NCBI RefSeq assembly: GCF_018968705.1
Contig: NZ_CP076668.1
Location: forward strand, 1,550,001-1,614,000
DNA length: 64,000 nt
Source of the DNA: Pseudomonas lijiangensis
GTDB taxonomy: Bacteria > Pseudomonadota > Gammaproteobacteria > Pseudomonadales > Pseudomonadaceae
Direction: 5' to 3'
The first letter of the stretch is position 1, and each line of letters begins with the position of its first letter. A model generated the notes under the pieces. It was given only the letters and a program-made list of their open reading frames with translations, did not search any database and had not been told where the DNA came from. The translations under genes were made by a program, and so were the position numbers. Below are positions 1 to 8,655 of the stretch, piece by piece.

Positions 1-1341
1 CAGCGCCTCCAGAGACCGGCGCTGGGTATCGGCATACAGTTTCAGTTCATTGATGGTCGGGCGGCCAAGGGCTTTCTGGAAGTCGTCCTGATTGGAACTG
101 GTCGCGTAATGCGACTGCGAGTCGTCACCCAGGTTGGACTGGAAGATGCCCGCCGCGCTGACCGGCAGGAAGTCTTCATACACCAGCGGCTCGAAGCGAA
201 CATGGCCGTCCTTTATCAACTGCTCCAGATCACCGCCTTGCGGGATGGCGCCTTTTCCGGTTGAGAAGTAGCGGAAGTAGGCCAGATCCTGATCGCGCAT
301 TGCCTGATAGCTGTCGGGGAAGGCCTGGAAGGTTTTTTCCAGCAGTTGCGCATAACGCACAGCGTTGGCTTCGTTGGGGAATTCGCCCAGTTCATCACGG
401 GCAGCATTCAGCAACTGGTCGTACAGCGCCCGGCCTTTGGGAGTGAGCGCTGCGCCGCGTTGTTCGATTTCACCGAAGCGGGCCGAATGGCTGCCTGATT
501 CCCCGCTGAAGGTGATGGCTTCTTCCAGCGCCTTGAAGCTGGTCTGGCGCAGCAGGATCGGGCACTGGCGACGGGGTGGGCCTTCCACCACGGCCTTGGG
601 TGTTATGCCTTTGCCGGGCATGCCGGCCTGGACGGCGTCGATGTCCAGAGTGCGCGGGGTCAGGTGGTTGATATGCGGGCCTCTGAAGGCCACGACATCG
701 GCAATCAGACGATGCTGGGCATTGAGCCGTTTGTAGTCCTGCAACGAAACCGTGGCACTGTTGTGCCAGCGGAAGGTTTCCAGTGCTTGCTGCACGAACT
801 CACTCGCGTCCGACTCGCTCAAGCCGCCTTGCTGCTCGTGCTTTTCAATCAGCGCCAATGTCCTGGGCGTGAAGATCATCCGTTTGGTCAGCACTTCTGC
901 GGCAAAGGTGCGCAGTTCATCGTTTTCGATCAGTTCAAGGCGCAGCAGCGAGGTGAAGACCCGGAACGGGCTGATCTGCAACGACTGTTCGTGTACCGCA
1001 CGAAACGCCGTGGAGTGAACCGGCACACCGGCAGGCGTCAGGTCGTAATAACCCACCGGCTCCATGCCCATCACCGCGAACAGGCGGGCGAGGGTCGCCA
1101 GTTCCAGCGCGGTGCCGACCCGGATCGCGCCATGGCGCTCCATGTCCAGGCGCTGGATTTCACCGGTCTGTTTCAGGCTTTCCAGCACACGGGGCTGGTG
1201 GTTCATGACACTGTCGTTGACCTCGGACACCAGCTCCATCAAGGTGCCGTAGAGCGGCACTTCGGTCTTGTACATCTGCGACATGGCGCGGGAAAAGCTG
1301 GCTCGAATCTCATCACGGTTTGCAAAGGTTGCAGTGTTCAT
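1..1341 (-). CDS. hglS: 2-oxoadipate dioxygenase/decarboxylase HglS (DUF1338/YdcJ family), C-terminus beyond window
   Basis: The protein reads MNTATFANRDEIRASFSRAMSQ and continues through the left edge, so 447 residues are visible of a family usually about 460 long; only the C-terminal tail is missing. HglS is an Fe(II) enzyme that converts 2-oxoadipate to D-2-hydroxyglutarate in the D-lysine/2-aminoadipate branch of Pseudomonas lysine catabolism (established for the family). The start at 1339-1341 has GGAG about 11 bases upstream. The gene follows the aminotransferase on the same strand with a 42-base gap, and amaB/amaA homologues lie nearby, which fits the pathway. Assignment is from recognised sequence similarity and context. 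Confidence 0.85.
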   Translation of the reverse strand, partial: MNTATFANRDEIRASFSRAMSQMYKTEVPLYGTLMELVSEVNDSVMNHQPRVLESLKQTGEIQRLDMERHGAIRVGTALELATLARLFAVMGMEPVGYYDLTPAGVPVHSTAFRAVHEQSLQISPFRVFTSLLRLELIENDELRTFAAEVLTKRMIFTPRTLALIEKHEQQGGLSESDASEFVQQALETFRWHNSATVSLQDYKRLNAQHRLIADVVAFRGPHINHLTPRTLDIDAVQAGMPGKGITPKAVVEGPPRRQCPILLRQTSFKALEEAITFSGESGSHSARFGEIEQRGAALTPKGRALYDQLLNAARDELGEFPNEANAVRYAQLLEKTFQAFPDSYQAMRDQDLAYFRYFSTGKGAIPQGGDLEQLIKDGHVRFEPLVYEDFLPVSAAGIFQSNLGDDSQSHYATSSNQDDFQKALGRPTINELKLYADTQRRSLEAL

Positions 1342-1383
1342 CTGGATCGTTTCTCCGCACGAATTCCGGTTAACAGGTGGCGT

Positions 1384-2634
1384 TCAGTCCAGTGCTGCCA
1401 GACAGCGCTCGAAAATATCCAGCCCTTCATTCAGCACATCCGGCTCGATGGTCAACGGTGCCAGCAAGCGGATGATGTGCCGTGACTTGCCGCTGGGCAT
1501 CAGCAGCAGCCCGGCGTCCCTGGCCAGTTGCAGCAACTGGGCAAGTTGTGTGGTGCCTGGTTTGCCTTCGGGAGTGACAAGTTCGATGCCGCGCATGGTG
1601 CCGACACCGGTCAGCCTGCCCAGATAAGGCGAGAGTTTTTGCTCCTGCCAGGCACGGTAGCGGCTGACGATGATGTTTTCCTGGGTTTCGCCCCATTGCG
1701 ACAGGTTTTCATCGCTCATTTGTGCCAGCGACGCCAGCCCGGCTGCGCAGGCGATGGGGTTGCCGGAATAGGTGCCGCCCAGACCGCCTTTGGGCAGGGT
1801 GTCGAGCAAGTGCTTGCGTCCCACCACCGCGCCCAGCGGTATGCCGCCTGCGATGCTTTTGCCGAGCAGAATCAGGTCCGGCTCGATCCCCAGTCGGCTG
1901 AAGGCAAATCGCTGGCCGGTACGACCGAATCCGGACTGGATTTCGTCGGCAATCAACACAATGCCTTTCTCATCACAGAATGTGCGCAGCGCCTGGGCGA
2001 ACTCGGGTTCCATGGGCAGGAACCCCCCTTCGCCCTGAACCGCTTCGAAGATGAAGCAGGCTACGTCACTGACATCGAGTTCGACGCTGAACAGACGATC
2101 CATGGCTTTCAACGCTTCGGCAGTGGTGACGCCGGTGTCCTTGCTCGGATACGGGATGTGATAGACGGTGCCGGGCAACACGCCGATACGCTGCTTGTAG
2201 GGCGCGACCTTGCCGTTGAGGTTCAGGGTCGCCAGGGTGCGGCCATGAAAGGCGCCATCGAAGGCAATGACCGCCGTGCGCCCGGTGGCACTGCGCACGA
2301 TCTTCAAGGCGTTTTCTGCCGCTTCCGCACCGCTGTTGGTCAGCATGCCGCTGAGCGGGTAGCTGACCGGCATGAACTGCTCCAGTTTGTTCATGAACTG
2401 GATATACGGATCATGGGGCGTGGCGTTGAAGGCGTAATGGGTCAGTTTTTCGGCCTGCTCCTGAATGGCCTTGACCACCAGCGGGTTGCAGTGGCCCAGA
2501 TTCAGCACGCCAATGCCGCCCACAAAGTCGATATAACGCTTGCCGGTCGTGTCCCAGACTTCGGCGTTCTTGCCGTGGGAAAGGGTGACAGGGTGAACGA
2601 ATGAAATGGACGCGCTGATATTTTCGTTGCTCAC
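1384..2634 (-). CDS. PLP-dependent class III aminotransferase (GabT-like), probable 2-aminoadipate transaminase
   Basis: A 416-residue class III (omega) aminotransferase, normal family length. Family features seen: the substrate-region motif GGIGVLNLGHCNP, NSGAEAAENALK, AFHGRTLATL, the cofactor-binding Asp in LIADEIQSGFGRTG and the PLP lysine in LLGKSIAGGIPLGA. The start is GTG at 2632-2634 with GGAG about 8 bases upstream. By family it could act on GABA, 5-aminovalerate or 2-aminoadipate. Its place directly upstream of hglS, which uses 2-oxoadipate, suggests that it makes 2-oxoadipate from 2-aminoadipate here; that substrate is inference. Confidence 0.85.
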   Translation of the reverse strand: MSNENISASISFVHPVTLSHGKNAEVWDTTGKRYIDFVGGIGVLNLGHCNPLVVKAIQEQAEKLTHYAFNATPHDPYIQFMNKLEQFMPVSYPLSGMLTNSGAEAAENALKIVRSATGRTAVIAFDGAFHGRTLATLNLNGKVAPYKQRIGVLPGTVYHIPYPSKDTGVTTAEALKAMDRLFSVELDVSDVACFIFEAVQGEGGFLPMEPEFAQALRTFCDEKGIVLIADEIQSGFGRTGQRFAFSRLGIEPDLILLGKSIAGGIPLGAVVGRKHLLDTLPKGGLGGTYSGNPIACAAGLASLAQMSDENLSQWGETQENIIVSRYRAWQEQKLSPYLGRLTGVGTMRGIELVTPEGKPGTTQLAQLLQLARDAGLLLMPSGKSRHIIRLLAPLTIEPDVLNEGLDIFERCLAALD

Positions 2635-2809
2635 TGGAAACGCTCCGGCAACGAATCACGACGGGTTCTGGAGAAGGTGTTCGGCGAAGACATGGAGGCA
2701 TCCTGCTGTGTTGAACGTTGGGTCTATCTAAACGAACAACGGACATGCCCCGCAAACGAAATAAAATCGTCGAGTCATTCCAATAATTCTGAATGTCGGG
2801 CTTGTACCC

Positions 2810-2964
2810 TAATGCCGATCAGTTAAGGCACAAACAAAACCTGTGGGAGGCAGCTTGCTGGCGAGAGGGCCTTGAAACTGGCAGATATTCTGCGTCTGTA
2901 TGCCAAAGTCGCCAGCAAGCTGCCTCCCACAAAGTGATTCATTGACCTTGACTGATCGACATTA
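2810..2964. mobile_element. MITE-like element A: REPIN core inside terminal inverted repeats, with 11-bp flanking duplication
   Basis: Left end TAATGCCGATCAGTTAAGG (2810-2828); the right end is its imperfect inverted copy (2941-2964, complement TAATGTCGATCAGTCAAGG). Inside is a REPIN whose arms, TGTGGGAGGCAGCTTGCTGG and its inverse (about 2842-2861 and 2909-2932), enclose a spacer containing GCAGATATTCTGCGTCTG. The bases GGCTTGTACCC stand exactly on both sides (2799-2809 and 2965-2975), as a target-site duplication would. The right end supplies the TAA stop of the neighbouring LysR gene. Confidence 0.8.
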
Positions 2965-3852
2965 GGCTTGTACCCGCTCTTTTATCCACTCCACGAACGC
3001 CTTGACCTTGGGAACCTGAGCCGCATGCTCGGCATGTGCCAGAAAGTGCGAGCCATCGCTCTGCATCGGGTGGTCCCAGGCAATCACCAGCTTGCCTTCG
3101 GCCAGTTCCTCGCTGACCAGATAGCGCGGAATCAGGGCTATGCCGCAACCGGCCTGTGCAGCCCGGATGCACATATAGAACGTGTCGAAACGCGGGCCGT
3201 GATAGCTGTTTTGCGAGTGCAGGTTCTGCTCCAGAAACCATTCATGCCAGGCCTCCGGGCGGGAGGTGCATTGCAGCAGGGTATGGCCGGTCAGGGCCTG
3301 GGCGCTGGGGATGTCGCCGTGGGCCAGCAGGTCCGGCGCACACACCGGCACCACTTCCTCCTTGAACAGCTCGATACAGGTGGCGCCGGGCCAGGTGCCC
3401 TGACCGAAAAAGAACGCCACATCGGCCTTGGCCCTGACCAGATCGAAGGGTTCCAGCTCGCTGCGGATATCCAGATGAATGCCGGGGTTCTGGCTGCCGA
3501 ACCCCTTGAGATTGGGCACCAGCCAGCGGTCGCCGAACGTCGGCTGGGTGGCGATTTTCAGTACCTCTGTTTCGCCGCCATAGGTCAGGATGTAGCGGCT
3601 CGACATGTCGACCTGAATGAGGATCTTGTTCACCTCGGCCATGTACAACTCGCCCGCCGGCGTCAGGTGCAGACGGCGGCGGATACGCTGGAACAGCGGG
3701 TGGCAGAGCATCTCTTCCAGTTGCGCGACCTGTTTGCTCACGGCGCTCTGGGTGAGGTGCAATTCCTGGGCAGCGCGAGTGAAGCTCAAGTGACGGGCCG
3801 AGGCTTCGAAACACTGCAAGGCGGTCGTTGAGGGCATCAAACGCTTGGACAT
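2962..3852 (-). CDS. LysR-family regulator (GcvA-like), probable regulator of the divergent lysine catabolic genes
   Basis: A 296-residue LysR regulator. The N-terminal winged helix-turn-helix shows LSFTRAAQELHLTQSAVSKQVAQLE, followed by the effector-binding domain. It starts with ATG at 3850-3852 and is divergent from the aldehyde dehydrogenase gene, with about 145 bases between them, the usual layout for a LysR regulator and its target. In P. putida a LysR gene lies at the same place among the ama genes (from memory). The last codons GTA CAA GCC are followed by a TAA that belongs to repeat element A; without the insertion the frame would run seven codons further (RHSELLE, stop). The tail is therefore slightly shortened. 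Confidence 0.85.
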   Translation of the reverse strand: MSKRLMPSTTALQCFEASARHLSFTRAAQELHLTQSAVSKQVAQLEEMLCHPLFQRIRRRLHLTPAGELYMAEVNKILIQVDMSSRYILTYGGETEVLKIATQPTFGDRWLVPNLKGFGSQNPGIHLDIRSELEPFDLVRAKADVAFFFGQGTWPGATCIELFKEEVVPVCAPDLLAHGDIPSAQALTGHTLLQCTSRPEAWHEWFLEQNLHSQNSYHGPRFDTFYMCIRAAQAGCGIALIPRYLVSEELAEGKLVIAWDHPMQSDGSHFLAHAEHAAQVPKVKAFVEWIKERVQA

Positions 3853-3997
3853 TCACGGTTTCCTGTTGACGTGCGGGGTGGTTCATTCCAAAACGGAATC
3901 ATGTTTTTCTAAATGGTCGTTTGTGACAAGGACTGTTGCGGGTCAATACTGATCCACATCAATGATTTCAACCAGTGTCATCTGCAGGAGAATCAAT

Positions 3998-5488
3998 GTG
4001 GTTGCCAATTTGTTAGAAAGCCTGGGCGTAGCGAAAAGTGCTTACACAGAAGGGGACTACCCCGTCTACACCCCAATCGATGGCAGCCAGATTGCCTCCG
4101 TCAGCCTGGAAGGCAAGGCGCAGGTCGTGGCCCGCATCGACCGCGCCCACAACGCGTTTCTGAAATGGCGCACGGTTCCGGCACCACGTCGTGGCGAGCT
4201 GGTGCGCATCTTTGGTGAAGTGCTGCGCGAACACAAAGCTGCGCTGGGCGAACTGGTGTCCATCGAAGCCGGCAAGATCACCCAGGAAGGTCTGGGTGAA
4301 GTGCAGGAAATGATCGACATCTGCGACTTCGCTGTCGGCCTTTCCCGTCAGTTGTACGGTCTGACCATCGCTTCCGAACGTCCAGGCCACCACATGCGTG
4401 AAACCTGGCATCCGCTGGGCGTGGTGGGCGTTATCAGCGCCTTCAACTTCCCGGTGGCGGTCTGGGCCTGGAACACCACGCTGGCGCTGGTGTGCGGCAA
4501 CCCGGTGATCTGGAAACCTTCCGAGAAAACCCCGTTGACCGCTCTGGCCAGCCAGGCTTTGTTTGATAAAGCCCTGAAAATCTTCGGTGATGCGCCTGAA
4601 GGTCTGGCGCAACTGGTCATCGGTGACCGTGAAGCCGGTGAAGCGCTGGTCGATGACCCGCGTGTGCCGCTGGTGAGCGCCACCGGCAGCACCCGCATGG
4701 GCCGTGAAGTGGGTCCGCGTGTAGCGGCTCGTTTCGGTCGCAGCATTCTGGAACTGGGCGGCAACAACGCCATGATCCTGGCCCCGAGCGCCGATCTGGA
4801 TCTGGCCGTGCGCGGCATCCTGTTCAGCGCAGTCGGTACTGCCGGTCAGCGCTGCACCACGCTGCGTCGCCTGATCGTGCATCGCTCCATCAAGGACGAA
4901 GTGGTTGCGCGTGTGAAAGCGGCCTACGCCAAGGTGCGTGTCGGCGACCCGCGTGCAGGCAACCTGATCGGTCCGCTGATCGACAAGCAGGCTTTTGCAG
5001 CCATGCAGGATGCGCTGGGCAAGGCCCGTGATGAGGGCGGCCAGGTCTTCGGCGGCGAGCGCCAGTTGCAGGACAAATACCCCAATGGCTACTACGTGAC
5101 TCCAGCCATTGCCGAGATGCCGGCCCAGAGCGATGTCGTGCGTCACGAAACCTTCGCGCCAATTCTCTACGTGCTGGCCTACGACGAGTTCGAGGAAGCA
5201 CTGCGCCTCAACAACGAAGTGCCACAAGGCCTGTCGTCCTGCATTTTCACCACCGACCTTCGTGAAGCCGAGGCTTTCCAGAGCGCGGCGGGCAGTGACT
5301 GCGGCATTGCCAACGTCAACATCGGCACCAGCGGTGCAGAGATCGGCGGGGCATTTGGCGGCGAGAAGGAAACCGGTGGCGGGCGTGAGTCCGGTTCCGA
5401 TTCCTGGAAGGCCTACATGCGTCGTCAGACCAATACCGTCAACTATTCCCGCGAACTGCCGCTGGCCCAGGGCATCGTGTTCGACTGA
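3998..5488 (+). CDS. amaB: Aldehyde dehydrogenase, probable L-aminoadipate-semialdehyde / piperideine-6-carboxylate dehydrogenase
   Basis: A 496-residue NAD(P)-dependent aldehyde dehydrogenase of the ALDH7-like group. Seen: the cofactor motif VVGVISAFNFPVAVWAWN, KPSEKTPLT, the general-base Glu in ILELGGNNAMI and the catalytic Cys in GTAGQRCTTLRRL. I start it at GTG 3998-4000 because AGGAG lies 7 bases upstream; the in-frame ATG at 3962 has no such signal and would add 12 residues. Its product L-2-aminoadipate feeds the aminotransferase and HglS encoded nearby. It is followed by the pipecolate oxidase gene in the order known for Pseudomonas lysine degradation. Confidence 0.87.
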   Translation: MVANLLESLGVAKSAYTEGDYPVYTPIDGSQIASVSLEGKAQVVARIDRAHNAFLKWRTVPAPRRGELVRIFGEVLREHKAALGELVSIEAGKITQEGLGEVQEMIDICDFAVGLSRQLYGLTIASERPGHHMRETWHPLGVVGVISAFNFPVAVWAWNTTLALVCGNPVIWKPSEKTPLTALASQALFDKALKIFGDAPEGLAQLVIGDREAGEALVDDPRVPLVSATGSTRMGREVGPRVAARFGRSILELGGNNAMILAPSADLDLAVRGILFSAVGTAGQRCTTLRRLIVHRSIKDEVVARVKAAYAKVRVGDPRAGNLIGPLIDKQAFAAMQDALGKARDEGGQVFGGERQLQDKYPNGYYVTPAIAEMPAQSDVVRHETFAPILYVLAYDEFEEALRLNNEVPQGLSSCIFTTDLREAEAFQSAAGSDCGIANVNIGTSGAEIGGAFGGEKETGGGRESGSDSWKAYMRRQTNTVNYSRELPLAQGIVFD

Positions 5489-5499
5489 CAGACAGGGCA

Positions 5500-5522
5500 T
5501 CAGGCTCGCCTGGCGAGCCTGA
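5500..5522. terminator. Hairpin between amaB and amaA
   Basis: An inverted repeat CAGGCTCG-CCTG-GCGAGCCTG follows the amaB stop codon. It has no U-tract, so it is more likely an attenuator or mRNA-end stabiliser within the operon than a full terminator. Confidence 0.4.
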
Positions 5523-5547
5523 AACTTCATGGGGCTGGAGTGTTGCA

Positions 5548-6834
5548 ATGACGCAATTTCGTCAAGAGTGCCTGTGGGAGCAACTGACGCCGCAACGGCC
5601 CAGCCATCTGCCATTGAGCGGTGAGCGAACGGCTGACGTTTGCGTGATCGGTGGCGGTTATACCGGCCTGTCCGCCGCCCTTCAATTGATCGAGGGCGGC
5701 AAGTCGGTGTGCATCGTCGAGGCCCATCAGGTGGGCCACGGTGGTTCGGGTCGCAACGTGGGGCTGGTCAACGCCGGGACCTGGGTGGCGCCGGACGATC
5801 TGGAAAAAGTCCTGGGCAGCGCCGAGGCCAATCGCCTCAATGGCGCATTGGGTGCGGCACCGGCTCTGGTGTTTTCCACCATCGACAAATACAGGATCGA
5901 TTGTCAGGACACCCGTACTGGCACCCTGCACATGGCGCACAACGCCAGTGGCCTGGCTGACCTGCGCAGCCGCGCCGAGCAATGGCAACGCCGTGGCGCC
6001 AATGTCGAACTGCTGACCGGCAAGGCCTGCGAAGATGCCTGCGGGACCACCAAAATAGCCGGTGCGCTGCTGGATTATCGGGCCGGTACCGTCAACCCCA
6101 TGGCCTATGTCGCCGGTATGGCGAGCAGTGTGGTTGCGCGGGGCGGGATGATCTTTGGCGACTCCCCGGTAACCGGGCTGCAGCGCACGGACGATGGCTG
6201 GAAGGTCAGCACCGGTCAGGGCAGTGTGCGGGCCGAAAAAGTCATCATCGCTTCCAATGCCTACACCGAAGGCGAATGGACCGATGTGAAGAGTCATATC
6301 TTTGCCGGTTACTACTATCAGGTGGCCTCGCAGCCGCTCACCGGTCCCGAGCAGGAAGGCATTCTTCACGGCGGGCAGGGTTCCTGGGATACCCGCAAGG
6401 TGTTGAGCAGTATTCGCCGCGATGCGCACGGGCGTCTGGTGTTGGGCAGCCTGGGCAATGCGGGCAATTATCCGCTGTGGTTTATCCGCCAGTGGGCTGA
6501 CCGCATCCAGCAGCACTACTTCCCGCAACTGGGCAAGGTCGAGTGGGAAAGCACCTGGACAGGCCGTATCGGCTTTACGCCAGACCACCTGCTACGTCTG
6601 TTCGAGCCGGCTCCCGGTCTGTTGGCCGCTACCGGTTTCAATGGCCGTGGCGTGACGACCGGAACGCTGGTGGGCAAGTGCTTTGCGGATTACCTGCTGA
6701 GCAACGATGCCAAGGCTCTGCCGGTGAGCTTCTCGAAGAGCAAGGCGGTCACGGGCAGTTCATTGCGCACACTCGCCTACGATGCCGGTTTTACGCTGTA
6801 TCACGCGGGGCAATGTTTGCGGGTCGTACTCTGA
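5548..6834 (+). CDS. amaA: FAD-dependent oxidase (DAO family), probable L-pipecolate oxidase
   Basis: A 428-residue flavoprotein of the D-amino-acid-oxidase/GlcD-like family, normal length. The Rossmann FAD motif is near the N-terminus (VCVIGGGYTGLSAALQL, residues about 31-47), then the GGSGRNVGLVNAG loop typical of Pseudomonas PuuB/OrdL-like oxidases, and a C-terminal FAD-contact region (ATGFNGRGVTTGT). It converts L-pipecolate to piperideine-6-carboxylate, the substrate of the preceding dehydrogenase (family and pathway knowledge). The ATG has CTGGAG upstream. It lies 59 bases after amaB, likely the same transcript. Confidence 0.82.
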   Translation: MTQFRQECLWEQLTPQRPSHLPLSGERTADVCVIGGGYTGLSAALQLIEGGKSVCIVEAHQVGHGGSGRNVGLVNAGTWVAPDDLEKVLGSAEANRLNGALGAAPALVFSTIDKYRIDCQDTRTGTLHMAHNASGLADLRSRAEQWQRRGANVELLTGKACEDACGTTKIAGALLDYRAGTVNPMAYVAGMASSVVARGGMIFGDSPVTGLQRTDDGWKVSTGQGSVRAEKVIIASNAYTEGEWTDVKSHIFAGYYYQVASQPLTGPEQEGILHGGQGSWDTRKVLSSIRRDAHGRLVLGSLGNAGNYPLWFIRQWADRIQQHYFPQLGKVEWESTWTGRIGFTPDHLLRLFEPAPGLLAATGFNGRGVTTGTLVGKCFADYLLSNDAKALPVSFSKSKAVTGSSLRTLAYDAGFTLYHAGQCLRVVL

Positions 6835-6918
6835 TTTTCTACACCGAATAAAACGCCATACAACAAAAGTTCTCGTTCAATTTCTGCTGCCGTACGAAAT
6901 CGACTCAAGGAAATACAC

Positions 6919-6981
6919 ATGGCAAGTTTCATACCTCGCCCGGCTTTGCCGTGGCGGTCTTTCGGCATCCGGTCTATCTGA
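6919..6981 (+). CDS. Possible 20-residue leader peptide upstream of the permease
   Basis: A short frame ATG GCA AGT TTC ... TGA (MASFIPRPALPWRSFGIRSI) has an AAGGA sequence about 7 bases before its ATG. It lies in the 281-base gap before the permease. The gap also holds the palindrome CTCAACGTTGAG just before the permease ribosome-binding site. Nothing else supports translation, so this is only a candidate. Confidence 0.2.
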   Translation: MASFIPRPALPWRSFGIRSI

Positions 6982-7115
6982 ATTCCGTTTGAAAGTAAGC
7001 CCATAAAAGCAGTGACAACACTGCGCCAACAAAAATGCTTATTCAAAAACAGGTTGCGTCGTCGGGCTGCTTCTTCGTGGGCCGTCCTGTGCAACCTCAA
7101 CGTTGAGGGTAGAAC

Positions 7116-8504
7116 ATGGTTTCCCATAAAAAGAACGAGCACCGTTCCCTGAAACACGGGCTGACATCCCGGCAGGTTTCGATGATTTCCATTGCGGGCA
7201 TCATCGGTGCCGGCCTGTTCATCGGCTCATCCAAGGCCATCGCCACGGCAGGGCCTGCGATTCTGATTTCCTACGGTATTGCCGGCCTGCTGGTATTGCT
7301 GGTGATGCGCATGCTGGGTGAAATGGCGATTGCCAATCCCAACAGCGGTTCGTTCTCGACTTATGCCGGGCAGGCCATCGGGCCGTGGGCCGGGTTTACC
7401 ATCGGCTGGCTTTACTGGTGGTTCTGGGTGCTGATCATTCCGGTCGAAGCCATTGCCGGTGCCGACATCCTGCACGCCTGGATGCCCTCGGTGCCGTCCT
7501 GGCTGTTCGCCTTCCTGATCATGATCACGCTGTCGTGTACCAACCTGGTGAGCGTGAAGAATTTCGGTGAGTTCGAGTACTGGTTCGCGCTGGTGAAGGT
7601 GATTGCGATTCTGGCGTTCATCGGTGTCTGCACCCTGGCCGTACTGGGCTTCTGGCCACTGGCCGAAACCTCCGGCGTCTCGCAGATCTGGCAGAACGGC
7701 GGCTTCATGCCCAACGGATTCGGCGCGGTACTGGGCGGGGTACTGATCACGATCTTTTCGTTTTTCGGCGCAGAAATCGTCACCATCGCCGCCGACGAAA
7801 CGGCCAACCCCAAAGAGAAGATTCGCAGGGCCACCAATCTTGTGGTGTACCGCATCGCGATTTTCTACATCTTCTCGATCTTCTTCATTGTCTCGCTGGT
7901 GGCCTGGAACGATCCGCGCCTGCTGCAAGTGGGTTCATTCCAGCGAGCGCTGGAAATCATCAATGTGCCGGGCGCCAAGATGGTGGTGGATATCGTGGTG
8001 TTCGTGGCGGTCACCAGTTGCATGAACTCCGGCCTCTACACGGCTTCGCGGATGCTGTATTCCCTGGGCGCACGCGGCGAAGCTCCGGTACAGATCAAGC
8101 GGGTTTCCGGCAGTGGTGTGCCGACCGTGGCGGTGATCGCTTCCACCCTGGCAGGTTTTGTCGGTTGCTTTGTGAACTACGCCTTTCCAGGCAAGGTGTT
8201 CGGCTTCCTGCTGTCCACCACGGGCGCCATTGCGCTGCTGGTGTATCTGGTGATTGCCGTTTCCCAGTTGCGGATGCGCACAAAGCTGGAGAGGGAAGGG
8301 CAGGAGCCGGCCTTCAAGATGTGGCTGTTCCCCTGGCTGACCTGGCTGGTGATCGGGCTGATCACTCTGGTGCTGGGCTACATGCTCATCAGCCCCAACT
8401 ACCGCTATGAAACCCTGATGACAGCCGCGGTTGCCGGGACGATTCTGTTGATTGCCCTGGTGCGACGCAAGACGGTGACAGGGGCGTATGCGGCTGGGGT
8501 TTGA
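7116..8504 (+). CDS. Amino acid permease (APC family, GabP-like)
   Basis: A 462-residue APC-superfamily permease with about 12 hydrophobic segments. The N-terminal signature is RQVSMISIAGIIGAGLFIGSS (unwound TM1 with GxG), and the conserved FSFFGAEIVTIAADETANP segment is typical of the GabP/AnsP group. The start has GAGGG 6-7 bases upstream. It probably imports GABA, 5-aminovalerate or another lysine-related amino acid; the substrate is inferred from the family and from its position behind the lysine catabolic genes. Confidence 0.85.
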   Translation: MVSHKKNEHRSLKHGLTSRQVSMISIAGIIGAGLFIGSSKAIATAGPAILISYGIAGLLVLLVMRMLGEMAIANPNSGSFSTYAGQAIGPWAGFTIGWLYWWFWVLIIPVEAIAGADILHAWMPSVPSWLFAFLIMITLSCTNLVSVKNFGEFEYWFALVKVIAILAFIGVCTLAVLGFWPLAETSGVSQIWQNGGFMPNGFGAVLGGVLITIFSFFGAEIVTIAADETANPKEKIRRATNLVVYRIAIFYIFSIFFIVSLVAWNDPRLLQVGSFQRALEIINVPGAKMVVDIVVFVAVTSCMNSGLYTASRMLYSLGARGEAPVQIKRVSGSGVPTVAVIASTLAGFVGCFVNYAFPGKVFGFLLSTTGAIALLVYLVIAVSQLRMRTKLEREGQEPAFKMWLFPWLTWLVIGLITLVLGYMLISPNYRYETLMTAAVAGTILLIALVRRKTVTGAYAAGV

Positions 8505-8537
8505 TCGGGTTTGCTCATGAGGCATACCTGTGACTTG

Positions 8538-8655
8538 TTGGAGGGGCCTTGGCCGCGACGACCCAGTGAACAGGCAACACATTTTCAGCGCCTGAAACTG
8601 ACTGTCGCGGCCAAGGCCCCTCCCACAAAGTTATTCATTGACCTTGACTGATCGG
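8538..8655. repeat. REPIN D with one MITE-type end
   Basis: Arms GGAGGGGCCTTGGCCGCGACG (about 8539-8560) and its inverse CGTCGCGGCCAAGGCCCCTCC face each other across a short spacer. The right flank ATTGACCTTGACTGATCGG matches the terminal repeat of element A. That flank overlaps the 3' end of the sensor kinase gene. The left terminal repeat is not recognisable. Confidence 0.65.

Noticed and set aside
2842..2932. Direct/inverted repeats considered as a CRISPR array
   Set aside because: The repeats are a single inverted pair per site, scattered through the window, without regular spacers or cas genes.
4013..5614. Long open frame antisense to the aldehyde dehydrogenase gene
   Set aside because: It mirrors a well-supported gene with full ALDH motifs; its product is His/Gln/Gly-rich without any domain, as expected from GC-rich antisense frames.
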